From: Sporomusaceae bacterium
GTDB lineage: Bacteria; Bacillota_C; Negativicutes; Sporomusales_B; UBA7701
Reading direction: 5' to 3'
DNA length: 37,055 nucleotides
Assembly: GCA_022839045.1 (NCBI GenBank)
Contig: JALHDI010000035.1
Span: forward strand, 11,371 to 48,425
Part shown: in pieces, positions 24,325 to 32,133 of the stretch
Numbering within the stretch: the stretch's first letter is position 1
Layout of the letters: every line of letters starts with the position of its first letter
Made by a program: the position numbers and the translations under genes
The notes under the pieces: model-generated
Database searches by the model: none
What the model saw: only the letters and a program-made list of their open reading frames with translations
Told to the model about the DNA's origin: nothing

Positions 24325-25170
24325 GTGACAGACTCATTGATCGTGATAAAGGGAGCCGGCGACCTGGCCAGCGGCATCGCTCACCGCCTGCACCGCGCCG
24401 GCTGGGTGCCGGTGATGACTGAACTCGCCCAGCCGCTGGTGGTGCGGCGCGCGGTGTCGTTCGCCGAAGCCGTCTACGAAGGCCGGGCCACGGTCGAGGG
24501 TGTAACCGCGGTGCGGGCGGCGGGCGAGGCCGACATAGCCGTTCTGCGGCGGCAGGGAATAATCCCCGTAGCTGTCGACCCGGCCGGAGAACTTGTCAAA
24601 AAAATGCGCCCGGCGGTGCTGGTCGATGCCTCGATGGCGAAAAAAAATCAGGGAACGCACATGAGCGACGCGGGATGTGTGATCGCGCTGGGGCCGGGTT
24701 ATTGCGCCGGGCGGGACGTCCACGCGGTTGTCGAGACGAAGCGGGGGCACTATCTCGGCCGGGTGATTGTGGACGGGTTCGCCATGGCCGACACCGGGGA
24801 GCCCGACCCGGTAAACGGCTATTCCCACGAACGCCTGCTACGGTCGCCGGCCGGCGGCGTATTTCGCTCCTGTCGACAGATCGGCGACGCGGTCGCCGCC
24901 GGCGAAATCGTCGGCTGGGTCGGCGAAGCCGGCGACCAGGCGGCACCCTCGTCCCGGTTCCCGGTCCGGGCGGCGACAGGCGGCGTTTTGCGCGGCCTCA
25001 TTCGCGACGGCTGCCAGGTGAAAGCGGGACTGAAAATCGGCGACGTCGACCCGCGGGGCAATCCCGAATACTGCACGGTCATCAGCGACAAGGCCCGGGC
25101 GGTGGCGGGAGGAGTGTTGGAAGCCCTATTGATGTTCGGGAAAGGAACAGGGAATGCAGCTTTATCATAA
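24325..25170 (+). CDS. yqeB: EF2563/YqeB-family selenium-dependent molybdenum hydroxylase accessory protein
   Basis: A 281-residue protein with an N-terminal GAGDLASGIAHRLHRAGW nucleotide-type fold and a long C-terminal region including MSDAGCVIALGPGYCAGRDVHAVVETKRG, hallmarks of the YqeB/EF2563 family. Members occur beside molybdenum hydroxylases that need a labile selenium atom at the Mo centre, and are thought to help insert it. GTG 24325 follows GAAGGTGG by seven bases; an earlier GTG at 24289 would add an unconserved 12 residues. Its presence hints that at least one of the two hydroxylases is selenium-dependent. Other partners such as YqeC and SelD are not in the window. It overlaps the XdhC-like gene by 17 bases. 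Confidence 0.85.
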   Translation: MTDSLIVIKGAGDLASGIAHRLHRAGWVPVMTELAQPLVVRRAVSFAEAVYEGRATVEGVTAVRAAGEADIAVLRRQGIIPVAVDPAGELVKKMRPAVLVDASMAKKNQGTHMSDAGCVIALGPGYCAGRDVHAVVETKRGHYLGRVIVDGFAMADTGEPDPVNGYSHERLLRSPAGGVFRSCRQIGDAVAAGEIVGWVGEAGDQAAPSSRFPVRAATGGVLRGLIRDGCQVKAGLKIGDVDPRGNPEYCTVISDKARAVAGGVLEALLMFGKGTGNAALS

Positions 25171-25945
25171 AATCAGCCAGATAGTCGAACAAGGCGGCCG
25201 CGTAAACACGGTCACCCTGCTTGAGGCTCCGGAAGCCCTCGTGGCGGCAGTTGGCCAGGTTTTGCTGCTCCTGCCGGATGGCACGGGGGACGGCTGCCTG
25301 ATCGACGAAAAATTTACCGCTACCGTGGTCGAACGAATAAGGGGCGGGGCGTTCAGCGGGCCGACAGCTTTCGTGGTTGACTACGGGGGGGCCTTCACTC
25401 TATTCTGGGATTGTTGGACCCGGGAGGCGAACGCCGTAATATTCGGCGGCGGGCACATCAGCGTCGTGTTGGCGGAATTGCTGGGCCATGTCGGCTTTCG
25501 CGTCTCCGTGATCGACGACCGGCCGGAATTTGCCAACAAAACCCGCTTTCCCCGGGCGAACAAGGTTATCTGCAAGGACTTCGCCGCGGCGATAACCGGC
25601 GGCGAAGTCGCCATCGACGAGCAGACGGCGGTGATCATCGTAACCCGCGGCCACCGTTACGATCTTGACTGCCTGCGGGGCACGGTCGAAGCGGGGGCGA
25701 AGTATCTGGGCATGATCGGCAGCCGCCGCCGTGTCGCCGGCATACTAAAACTGCTGGCGGAAGAAGGGGTTGCTCCGGCCCACATCGAGCGGCTCCGTGC
25801 GCCGATCGGTCTCGATATCGGTGCGACGACCCCGGCCGAAATTGCGGTAAGCATCGTCGCCGAAATTATCGCCGTCTTCCGCGGCGGATCGTTGAGACCG
25901 CTCAAGCTCGCGTCCGGGGAGGAGCCGGAATGGATGAAGTGCTGA
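25154..25945 (+). CDS. XdhC-family Mo-cofactor maturation protein with degenerate N-terminal domain
   Basis: A 263-residue protein. From about residue 93 it has the XdhC Rossmann domain: AVIFGGGHISVVLAELL, VSVIDDRPEFAN, VTRGHRYDLDCLRGT and YLGMIGSRRRV. XdhC proteins carry Mo-cofactor, help install the sulfido (or seleno) ligand and hand it to the hydroxylase. The first 90 residues align in outline with a CoxI domain but lack its GSTPRKxGxKM signature and MGCGG-type cysteine motif. The canonical CoxI domain is supplied by the next gene, whose start overlaps this one by 16 bases. Confidence 0.87.
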   Translation: MQLYHKISQIVEQGGRVNTVTLLEAPEALVAAVGQVLLLLPDGTGDGCLIDEKFTATVVERIRGGAFSGPTAFVVDYGGAFTLFWDCWTREANAVIFGGGHISVVLAELLGHVGFRVSVIDDRPEFANKTRFPRANKVICKDFAAAITGGEVAIDEQTAVIIVTRGHRYDLDCLRGTVEAGAKYLGMIGSRRRVAGILKLLAEEGVAPAHIERLRAPIGLDIGATTPAEIAVSIVAEIIAVFRGGSLRPLKLASGEEPEWMKC

Positions 25946-26238
25946 GAGCTTTACGCATAGCCCAGGAGAAAGGGGAAAGGGTCGCCCTGGTCACGGTGAT
26001 AAAAACCCGGGGGTCGACGCCCCGGAAGGCGGGAACCAAAATGGTCGTCGCGGCTGACGGGCACATAAGCGGTACGATCGGCGGAGGCTGCGCCGAAGCC
26101 GAGGTAAAGCTGAAGGCTCTGCAGGTGCTTGGCGATGACCGGCCCGTGCTGCATCAGGTCGATTTGCTCAACGATGCCGCCATGGCGGAGGGCATGGTCT
26201 GCGGCGGAATAATGGAGGTTTTTATCCAGCCGGTTTGA
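25930..26238 (+). CDS. stand-alone XdhC/CoxI N-terminal domain protein
   Basis: A 102-residue protein made only of the CoxI domain: residues about 20-40 carry TRGSTPRKAGTKMVVAADG, followed by GTIGGGCAEAEV and near the end GMVCGGIMEVFI with the conserved cysteine. In most XdhC proteins this domain is fused in front of the Rossmann domain; here it is a separate gene placed after it. ATG 25930 has GGGGAGGAG upstream inside the preceding gene. It presumably works with the 25154 product to mature the two hydroxylases. Confidence 0.87.
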   Translation: MDEVLRALRIAQEKGERVALVTVIKTRGSTPRKAGTKMVVAADGHISGTIGGGCAEAEVKLKALQVLGDDRPVLHQVDLLNDAAMAEGMVCGGIMEVFIQPV

Positions 26239-26299
26239 CGGGGCGGCTGACCATTGGCGATGTTTGGGTCCATAATTGAGGTGTCCTGCCTCGTGATGA

Positions 26300-26457
26300 C
26301 AGTTCGATATGATCGTCACCAATCTGGCTGTTTTTGTACGCGACGCGCGGGGCCTCGTCCTGACCGAGACCGCCCCCGGCGTTACATTAGAGGATGTTAG
26401 AAGGCAACCGTGGCCGAATTTACGGTTTCCCCGACCAGCGAAGTTATGAAGATTTGA
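26300..26457 (+). pseudogene. C-terminal remnant of a 3-oxoacid/acetate CoA-transferase subunit B
   Basis: The frame from 26300 reads QFDMIVTNLAVFVRDARGLV and then LTETAPGVTLEDVR. This closely resembles the end of AtoA/CtfB-type subunits (for example DMLVTELAVF, then LTEIADGCDLATVRAKTEARFEV in E. coli AtoA, from memory). After VR, near 26400, one base is missing and the homology continues in another frame as ATVAEFTV before stopping at 26455-26457. The upstream part is interrupted by stops and the rest of the gene is absent. It is therefore a decayed fragment, lying between the heterocycle operon and the operon-closing hairpin. Confidence 0.65.
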
Positions 26458-26481
26458 CATACCTTAATCAACGTAAAGCAA

Positions 26482-26523
26482 CAAGAAGCATAAGTTTGCC
26501 GACCGGCAAGCTTATGCTTCTTG
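26482..26523. terminator. long hairpin between convergent transcripts, probable bidirectional terminator
   Basis: CAAGAAGCATAAG (26482-26494) pairs perfectly with CTTATGCTTCTTG (26511-26523). Inside, TTGCC (26496-26500) pairs with GGCAA (26505-26509), with one T/G wobble and a GACC loop, giving about 19 paired positions. It lies between the ends of the converging heterocycle operon and activator gene. T-runs are weak on both sides, so function rests on stem strength and position. Confidence 0.65.
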
Positions 26524-26563
26524 TCATGGCGGATGCATTTCGTCAGTGCCCGGAGGCGTCTGC

Positions 26564-28657
26564 CTAAAGGGCGGTCCCCTGCATAGTTTCTAACGTTTTT
26601 AATACCAGGCGTCCGGCACCGCTGATTATCGTGCCTTGTTTGGTTCTGCCCGTTTCGATCAGGCGCTGGCTTTCCAAGTGTTTGATAATCGTGCGGAGCT
26701 TGCTGTCGCTTATGTCGTTTCCTAGGTTTTGCAATAAAAGCAGCATTTTATTGCGGCCGATTTTTTGGCTGCCGGTCGTATTCTTCTGGAAAACGGCCAG
26801 TACTCGGGAAACAAGCGATAAGTCAAACTGCAGGGCCAGTTCCTGGAGAATATCCTTGGCGGTCTGTGGCAGCGGAGCATTTTGGCCTGCCGCTGCTATT
26901 TTTATGTCATCGGGGAAGTCTTCCACGGAAATGCTTGCGTTGCTGCTTTTCAGGGCGAGATAACTCGCCAGGTTTTTTAATTCGCGTACATTGCCGGGCC
27001 ATTGATAATCCATGAGCAGACGGTACCCGTCCTCGGTTATCGGTTTGGTGATTCCGGCTGCCCGTAAAAGGTGGTGCAGCAAATGTCCGAGGCATTCCTT
27101 GCGCTCACGGAGCGGGGGGATATTCAGCGGAAAGACGTTTAAACGGTAGTATAAGTCTTCGCGGAAAAGGCCCTGTCGGATAAGTTCCTTCAAGTTCTTG
27201 TTGGTTGCGACGATGACGCGGGTATTGACGGGAATGACTTTGGTGTCGCCCAGGCGCATCAGTTCTTTGGCCTCCAGGACCCTGAGGAGGCGCGACTGGA
27301 TCCAGGTGGAAGAGTTACCGATTTCATCGAGAAAAATGGTCCCGTTGTGGGCTAATTCGAACAAGCCTTTTTTCCCCGATTTTTTCGCGCCGGTAAAGGC
27401 GCCTTCTTCGTAGCCGAATAATTCGCTTTCGACAAGATTGTCGGGGATGGCGCCGAAGTTGACGGCCACGAAGGGGCGGTCCCGCCGCGGGGAAGCGCCG
27501 TGGATCGCTTGGGCGAGCAGCTCTTTGCCGGTGCCGCTTTCGCCGGTAATGAGGATGGTTTCGTCGAATTTGGCCATGGCCGTGGCGCGCTCCAGCAGCT
27601 GTCGCATGGATTCGGTCTCGGCGATGATATCATTAAAAGTATATTTCGAGGAATAACCGTCCGCTTTTTTATAGAGGAATTTTCGGACGTTTTCCTCCAT
27701 CTTTTCGATTTCCTGAATCTCTTTGAAGGTAAAAATGCCGGTTGAGACGTCTGACTTCAGGGGGATGAAAGTCACAAAAAGCTTTTTGCCATTGACAAAG
27801 AAAATGTTGTCGGTTTCATGTGTCGCTCCGCTGTACAAGGCTTGGAATTGATCGCCCATGATGTGGGCGATATTCTTGCCGAGGACGCGGCTTTTCGTCA
27901 GCCCCAAAAGTCTTTCCGCGGTTGGGTTGCACTCGGATATGTTGGAATCCCGGACGGATATAATGGCTTCGTTGATATTGTTGAGAATGGATTCCAGCGA
28001 TAAGCGCAGCGTCTCGGTGTGAAGATATTCTTCGCTTAGGCGCTTATAGGCGTTGACCAATACCTTCTTGTTGTAGGCAATAAATTTTTCGGTGTAACTC
28101 AGGTCGAGGTCCAATTCGTTTAGCAGTCTGATAAAAACAGAGATGGACAGCTGTCTCATGCCGACGTCGATTTTAGTTTTGATATAGTCGGGGCAGATAT
28201 GCAGCATCCCCGGGGAGATGGCGGTATCGATGTCGCTGTCGACGGACAGCCCGCAATCTTGCCAGTAAGGTTTGAAGTCCAGATAGTCTATGCCGATATT
28301 GATAAGGTTACGGATTGTGTCGTGCGTACCGTCGCGCGTCTCGTTGATTACCAGTACTTTTTTCCCTTTGGGCAACAGAAATACCCGCTCGAAAAACAAC
28401 GGCAGGGCAAGATCCCGCTTCGCCAGGATTATTTTCTCTTGCGGGTGTGTCTTGAGTATTTTGGCGTATGATTTTTCTCCGGATGCCAGTATCAGGTCGG
28501 GAGAGCGGGAAAGAGCCAGATCTCCTTGCTCCAGATACGAATGGATGCTAAAATTCACCGCTTTGCCGAATATTTCCCGCAGTGATTTCGCAAGCTTGGT
28601 GGCCGGCATCATTCTCATCGACACTATCAAAACGTTTTTGGGAGATGAGGGGGGCAT
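26564..28657 (-). CDS. sigma-54-dependent transcriptional activator (PAS, AAA+, winged-helix C-terminus)
   Basis: A 697-residue enhancer-binding protein. Residues about 1-195 form a two-lobed sensor-like domain that I cannot assign firmly. A PAS domain (about 222-315) follows. The AAA+ domain (about 343-570) has Walker A GESGTGKE (372-379), the sigma-54 contact loop GAFTGA (419-424), Walker B IFLDEI and RLNVFPLNIPPLRERKE. The C-terminus is not the usual Fis-type helix-turn-helix but looks like a winged helix (IGRNKMLLLLQNLG, then DSKLRTIIKHLESQRLIETG). The ATG has CGGAGG upstream. It is divergent from tctBAC, whose promoter is of the -24/-12 type, so it almost certainly activates that operon. 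Confidence 0.92.
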   Translation of the reverse strand: MPPSSPKNVLIVSMRMMPATKLAKSLREIFGKAVNFSIHSYLEQGDLALSRSPDLILASGEKSYAKILKTHPQEKIILAKRDLALPLFFERVFLLPKGKKVLVINETRDGTHDTIRNLINIGIDYLDFKPYWQDCGLSVDSDIDTAISPGMLHICPDYIKTKIDVGMRQLSISVFIRLLNELDLDLSYTEKFIAYNKKVLVNAYKRLSEEYLHTETLRLSLESILNNINEAIISVRDSNISECNPTAERLLGLTKSRVLGKNIAHIMGDQFQALYSGATHETDNIFFVNGKKLFVTFIPLKSDVSTGIFTFKEIQEIEKMEENVRKFLYKKADGYSSKYTFNDIIAETESMRQLLERATAMAKFDETILITGESGTGKELLAQAIHGASPRRDRPFVAVNFGAIPDNLVESELFGYEEGAFTGAKKSGKKGLFELAHNGTIFLDEIGNSSTWIQSRLLRVLEAKELMRLGDTKVIPVNTRVIVATNKNLKELIRQGLFREDLYYRLNVFPLNIPPLRERKECLGHLLHHLLRAAGITKPITEDGYRLLMDYQWPGNVRELKNLASYLALKSSNASISVEDFPDDIKIAAAGQNAPLPQTAKDILQELALQFDLSLVSRVLAVFQKNTTGSQKIGRNKMLLLLQNLGNDISDSKLRTIIKHLESQRLIETGRTKQGTIISGAGRLVLKTLETMQGTAL

Positions 28658-28896
28658 TGCGCGAATCCTCCGAGTTCGGCGAAATTTTTAAATGTATAGA
28701 ATATTTTTAATCATATGGTATCATTATTCCGGGAGGCTGTCCATCACTATTTGGTTGTTTTATAAAGAGACTAAACCTAATTTAGATACTAATAATTAGC
28801 CCAATTTCCGGTGCGGCCGCTTTGGCGATAGCGGAAATATGCGGTGAAGCGGCGTGATTACAACTAATATTCGCCGTTTTCTTATTTTTCGGCAAG
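28658..28896. promoter_or_regulatory. divergent control region with candidate activator sites
   Basis: The AT-rich region between the activator and tctB holds two short palindromes close together, CTAAA-N5-TTTAG (28771-28785) and CTAATAATTAG (28789-28799). They lie about 100-125 bases upstream of the -24/-12 promoter, a usual distance for enhancer sites of sigma-54 activators. They are short and AT-rich, so chance is possible. No clear promoter for the activator itself could be fixed. Confidence 0.35.
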
Positions 28897-28913
28897 TTGG
28901 CACGAGTCGTGCA
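28897..28913 (+). promoter_or_regulatory. sigma-54 (-24/-12) promoter of the tctBAC operon
   Basis: TTGGCACGAGTCGTGCA matches the sigma-54 consensus TTGGCACG-N4-TTGCA with one mismatch. The invariant GG (28899-28900) and GC (28911-28912) are exactly ten bases apart. Transcription would start near 28923, about 30 bases before the tctB start codon. A sigma-54 activator gene is divergent to it. Confidence 0.85.
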
Positions 28914-28952
28914 TTATATAGAATTGCACATAGCAACGGAAGGGGTGGTACG

Positions 28953-29411
28953 GTGGAAATTACGGAGTCCAGGGCGGAACAGGCGGGGGGAGTTATCCTC
29001 GGGGTATTTTCTTTGCTGTTGTATTTCGTGATTATTCCGGCGGAAATAGCCGATGCTCGGAGCATGGGCGTATCGCCGCGGTTTATGCCGGAAGCGGTGG
29101 CAATCCTGCTTTTTATCCTGGCGGTATTACTGTTTATAAGCGGGTATCGGAAAAAAGGTCAGCCAGGACAGAAAACTTTTTCACTCAGCCGGCATGAGGC
29201 GGTTCTCGTTATGAAAAGTTTGGCCATGGTCGCGGTGTACATCATAATGTTCGATCTCGTAGGGTACATAATTTCGACGATGGTAACGCTGGGACTGCTC
29301 ATGTATATGTACGGCCAGCGCAAGAAGAAGGTGCTTGTTTCGGTTACGCTGGCACTGCCGGTGTTGTTCTACCTGTTTTTCACCAAAGTTTTGAACATGG
29401 TGTTGCCGTAA
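28953..29411 (+). CDS. tctB: tripartite tricarboxylate transporter small membrane subunit TctB
   Basis: A 152-residue membrane protein with four hydrophobic segments and the normal TctB length. The first segment is GGVILGVFSLLLYFVIIPAE, followed by the SMGVSPRFMPEAVAILLFIL stretch typical of the family. GTG 28953 is chosen because GGAAGGGGTGG lies five bases upstream and the sigma-54 transcript would start near 28923; the frame stays open further upstream but that part lies before the promoter. It works with TctA and TctC to import a carboxylate. Confidence 0.85.
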   Translation: MEITESRAEQAGGVILGVFSLLLYFVIIPAEIADARSMGVSPRFMPEAVAILLFILAVLLFISGYRKKGQPGQKTFSLSRHEAVLVMKSLAMVAVYIIMFDLVGYIISTMVTLGLLMYMYGQRKKKVLVSVTLALPVLFYLFFTKVLNMVLP

Positions 29412-29437
29412 ACTCTGGCTAAATTGGAGGCGGGTTA

Positions 29438-30937
29438 ATGTTCGAGTTGCTTTTGGGCGGTTTTGCCACCGTGCTGTCTACTCCGTCCATTTTCTTATCC
29501 CTGGTCCTCGGCGTGGTCGTCGGGACGGTATTGGGGTCCATCCCCGGGCTGACGGCGACCATGGCCATCGCCCTGATAATTCCGCTAACCTTTTACATGG
29601 ATCCCGTGCAGTCGCTGTCGATGCTGATCGGCGCCTACAACGGCGGGACGTTCGGCGGGAGTATATCGGCAGTGCTGCTCGGAACGCCGGGAACCCCGGC
29701 AGCCGCCGCCACGGTGGCGGACGGCTTCAAGCTGGGGCTGCAGGGGAAGGGCGCCAAGGCGATCAAGATGGCGCTGCTCGCTTCGGTTTCCGGCTGCCTG
29801 TTCAGCTGCGTGATGCTGGTGATGGTGGCGGAGCCGATCGCCCGCTACGCGCTGAAGTTTGGGCCGGCCGAATATACGGTTTTGATGGTGTTTTCGCTCA
29901 CGATTATCGGATCTGCGGCAGGCAAGTCGATTATAAAAGGTTTTGTCGGCGGTTTGCTGGGACTGCTGTTCGGCATGGTGGGGCTGGATTCGATCGCGTC
30001 GGTGACCAGATTCACCTTCGGCACGTCCAGTCTGGCCAGCGGCATCGATTTGATCGTCATGCTGATCGGGTCGCTGGCGTTGTCCGAGGTGCTCGTCCAG
30101 GTGGAATCGGTGGCGCGGGGCAAGGTCGACGCTCATCTGCCGCCGCCGAAACACCCGTCTGATGCGAAGCTGTCCTGGCAGGAATATGTCGCCAATTTCA
30201 AGACGATTGCCCGCTCCGCCGTCATCGGCTGCGGCATCGGGGCGCTGCCTGGACTGGGAACGACGCTGGCCGCTTACCTCGGCTACGATATGGCGAAAAG
30301 AAACTCGAAGAATCCCGAGGAGTTCGGCAAGGGTTCACTGGAGGGCGTGGCCGCCGCCGAATCGGCCAACAACGCGGTCTGCGGCGCCAACCTCATCCCG
30401 CTCCTGGCGCTGGGCGTTCCCGGCGACGCGATGGCGGCCATCATGATCGGCGCGTTCATGGTCCAGGGCCTTACGCCGGGGCCGTTGGTCTTCCGCGAGG
30501 CTCCCCACGTCATCGCCGGCCTGTACGCCGGTCTGATCCTGTCGAACCTGTTGCTCGCCCTGTTTGTCATGACGTGCTATAAAGGGTTCACGAAGGTGTC
30601 GCAACTTGAGACAACGGTAATTTTCCCGGTCGTGTTCATTTGTTGCTTCATCGGCGTGTACGCTTTGAACCAAAGCCTCGCCGATGTGTGGGTAATGCTG
30701 TTCTTCGCGGTGCTCGGCTATTTGATGGTGAAGTTCGAGTATTCGCCGGCCACGATGATGATCGGGTTTATCCTGTCGCCGCTTCTGGAGGTGAATCTCC
30801 GCCAGGCCTTGCTGATTTCGGGCAATAACCCGGCGATCTTCTTCTCTACGCCGATTACCTGGTTTTTCTGGCTGATTACCGTTTATTCGGTGTATAAGAT
30901 CGTGAAAAGCAGACAGCGGAGCAGTAAAACAGCATAA
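29438..30937 (+). CDS. tctA: tripartite tricarboxylate transporter large permease TctA
   Basis: A 499-residue protein with about ten to twelve membrane segments. TctA signatures are present: GSIPGLTATMAIALIIPLTF, GTFGGSISAVLLGTPGTPAA near residues 68-90, and the second repeat GALPGLGTTLAAYLGYD with LALGVPGDAMAAIMIGAF. The ATG follows TTGGAGGCGG. It is the channel of a secondary, binding-protein-dependent transporter driven by an ion gradient. Gene order B-A-C is contiguous. Confidence 0.95.
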   Translation: MFELLLGGFATVLSTPSIFLSLVLGVVVGTVLGSIPGLTATMAIALIIPLTFYMDPVQSLSMLIGAYNGGTFGGSISAVLLGTPGTPAAAATVADGFKLGLQGKGAKAIKMALLASVSGCLFSCVMLVMVAEPIARYALKFGPAEYTVLMVFSLTIIGSAAGKSIIKGFVGGLLGLLFGMVGLDSIASVTRFTFGTSSLASGIDLIVMLIGSLALSEVLVQVESVARGKVDAHLPPPKHPSDAKLSWQEYVANFKTIARSAVIGCGIGALPGLGTTLAAYLGYDMAKRNSKNPEEFGKGSLEGVAAAESANNAVCGANLIPLLALGVPGDAMAAIMIGAFMVQGLTPGPLVFREAPHVIAGLYAGLILSNLLLALFVMTCYKGFTKVSQLETTVIFPVVFICCFIGVYALNQSLADVWVMLFFAVLGYLMVKFEYSPATMMIGFILSPLLEVNLRQALLISGNNPAIFFSTPITWFFWLITVYSVYKIVKSRQRSSKTA

Positions 30938-30957
30938 ATAAAAGGGAGGAAAAAGGT

Positions 30958-31926
30958 ATGAAAAAGTCAAGGTGGATGGTTTGCGCAGCGGTACTGGTGT
31001 GTTTTGCCCTGGTGCTCACGGCCGGATGCTCCGACAAGAAGGCGGCCAAATTCCCAAGCGAGCCGATTACGCTGATAGTCAACTATGGCGGCGGCGGCGG
31101 CACGGATATTTCCGCCCGAGCGCTCGCCCAGGCCGCGGAAAAACACCTGGGGGTCCCCGTCACGGTCGTCAACAAGGCCGGCGGTGTGGGAACCACGGGC
31201 ATCATCGAGCTAAAGAACAAGAAACCCGACGGCTATACGATCGGCGTGGTGACATACGCGCCTATGGCCATTGTCCCCCACCAGATGAAGGTTCCCTATA
31301 CCCCGGAAGATTTCAATTATATCATGGCCTACGGAATCTATCGGTACGGCTTGGCGGTAAAGGCCGATTCGCCGTATAAAACGGTGGACGACCTCGTGGC
31401 CGCGGCGGCGAAGAAACCGGACGGCATGCCCTTCGTGGCGTCGGGATACCCTCAACCGTTCGTATATCAGAAGATCAGCGAACTTAAAAACGTGAAATTC
31501 GTTCATGTGCCCACGAAGTCGGGCAGCGAGACCAACACCGCCGTACTGGGCGGGCATGTGGATTCCACCGTTGCCGTCATGGCCGATCTGCTGCCGTTCG
31601 TCAAATCCAAGGAGATGCGCATTCTTGCTTCGGTAAGCTCGGACCGCCTGGAGATCGCTCCTGATATCCCCACCCTCAAAGAACAAGGCTACGATATTGC
31701 GATCAACTCCTATATGGGTATCGGCGCCCCCAAGGGCATTCCCGCCGACAGGCTGAAGACTCTGCAGGACGCGTTCGCCAAGGCCTTCAATGACCCGACT
31801 TTCCAGGAAGTAATGAAGAAGACCAACGTTCCGGCTAAATATATCACCGGCGACGAGTTCGGGAAGATCTGCAAAGAAGGGTATAAAGAGGCCGAAAAGA
31901 ACCTGAAGGCGCAGCAAAAGAAGTAA
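30958..31926 (+). CDS. tctC: tripartite tricarboxylate transporter substrate-binding lipoprotein TctC
   Basis: A 322-residue lipoprotein: the signal peptide ends in the lipobox LTAGC with the lipidated Cys at residue 24. The mature part has the TctC/Bug fold, starting EPITLIVNYGGGGGTDISAR, with NKAGGVGTTG and a late YMGIGAPKGIPADRLKTL. Proteins of this family bind citrate, other di- and tricarboxylates, amino acids or nicotinate. It presumably captures the acid that the following enzymes degrade. GGGAGG precedes the ATG. Confidence 0.94.
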   Translation: MKKSRWMVCAAVLVCFALVLTAGCSDKKAAKFPSEPITLIVNYGGGGGTDISARALAQAAEKHLGVPVTVVNKAGGVGTTGIIELKNKKPDGYTIGVVTYAPMAIVPHQMKVPYTPEDFNYIMAYGIYRYGLAVKADSPYKTVDDLVAAAAKKPDGMPFVASGYPQPFVYQKISELKNVKFVHVPTKSGSETNTAVLGGHVDSTVAVMADLLPFVKSKEMRILASVSSDRLEIAPDIPTLKEQGYDIAINSYMGIGAPKGIPADRLKTLQDAFAKAFNDPTFQEVMKKTNVPAKYITGDEFGKICKEGYKEAEKNLKAQQKK

Positions 31927-32006
31927 ATTTACCGCGACGAGCATAATTGCCTGACCAGTCGGTACTGGATGATGCGGCCGCCAAAGTGCCAAGACGCTGA
32001 GCCGGT

Positions 32007-32048
32007 GCCGGAAACCGTCCCCTCACCCCTCCCCTCGCGGTTTCCGGC
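32007..32048. repeat. inverted repeat with a C-rich loop between tctC and the dehydrogenase gene
   Basis: GCCGGAAACCG (32007-32017) pairs perfectly with CGGTTTCCGGC (32038-32048) across a 20-base loop made almost wholly of C with some T. On the minus strand the loop contains three runs of four G. No T-run follows. It may slow or attenuate transcription between the transporter and the enzymes. Confidence 0.55.
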
Positions 32049-32133
32049 CGGCCGGCCGCATCGATAATTGCCGCAAAGCACAATCATTTCCGGCAGGCAC
32101 AATGGCTTACTGGCTATAGAAAGGGGTCTAATC

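Larger units (their letters stand above)
26239..26563. other. convergent intergenic region with CoA-transferase remnant and hairpin
   Basis: This gap separates the plus-strand operon from the minus-strand activator. It contains the CoA-transferase fragment (26300-26457) and the long inverted repeat (26482-26523) listed separately. No intact gene is seen. Confidence 0.7.

Noticed and set aside
8302..26238. Identity with the known anaerobic uric-acid degradation cluster
   Set aside because: The shared parts are an amidohydrolase and Mo hydroxylases, but ygeX, ygeW, ygfK and ssnA homologues are not present, and there is a Liv-type importer and an M20 carbamoylase instead.
32085..32099. Possible second sigma-54 promoter before the dehydrogenase gene (GGCAGGCACAATGGC)
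   Set aside because: The GG and GC are eleven bases apart instead of the required ten, and the flanking consensus is poor.
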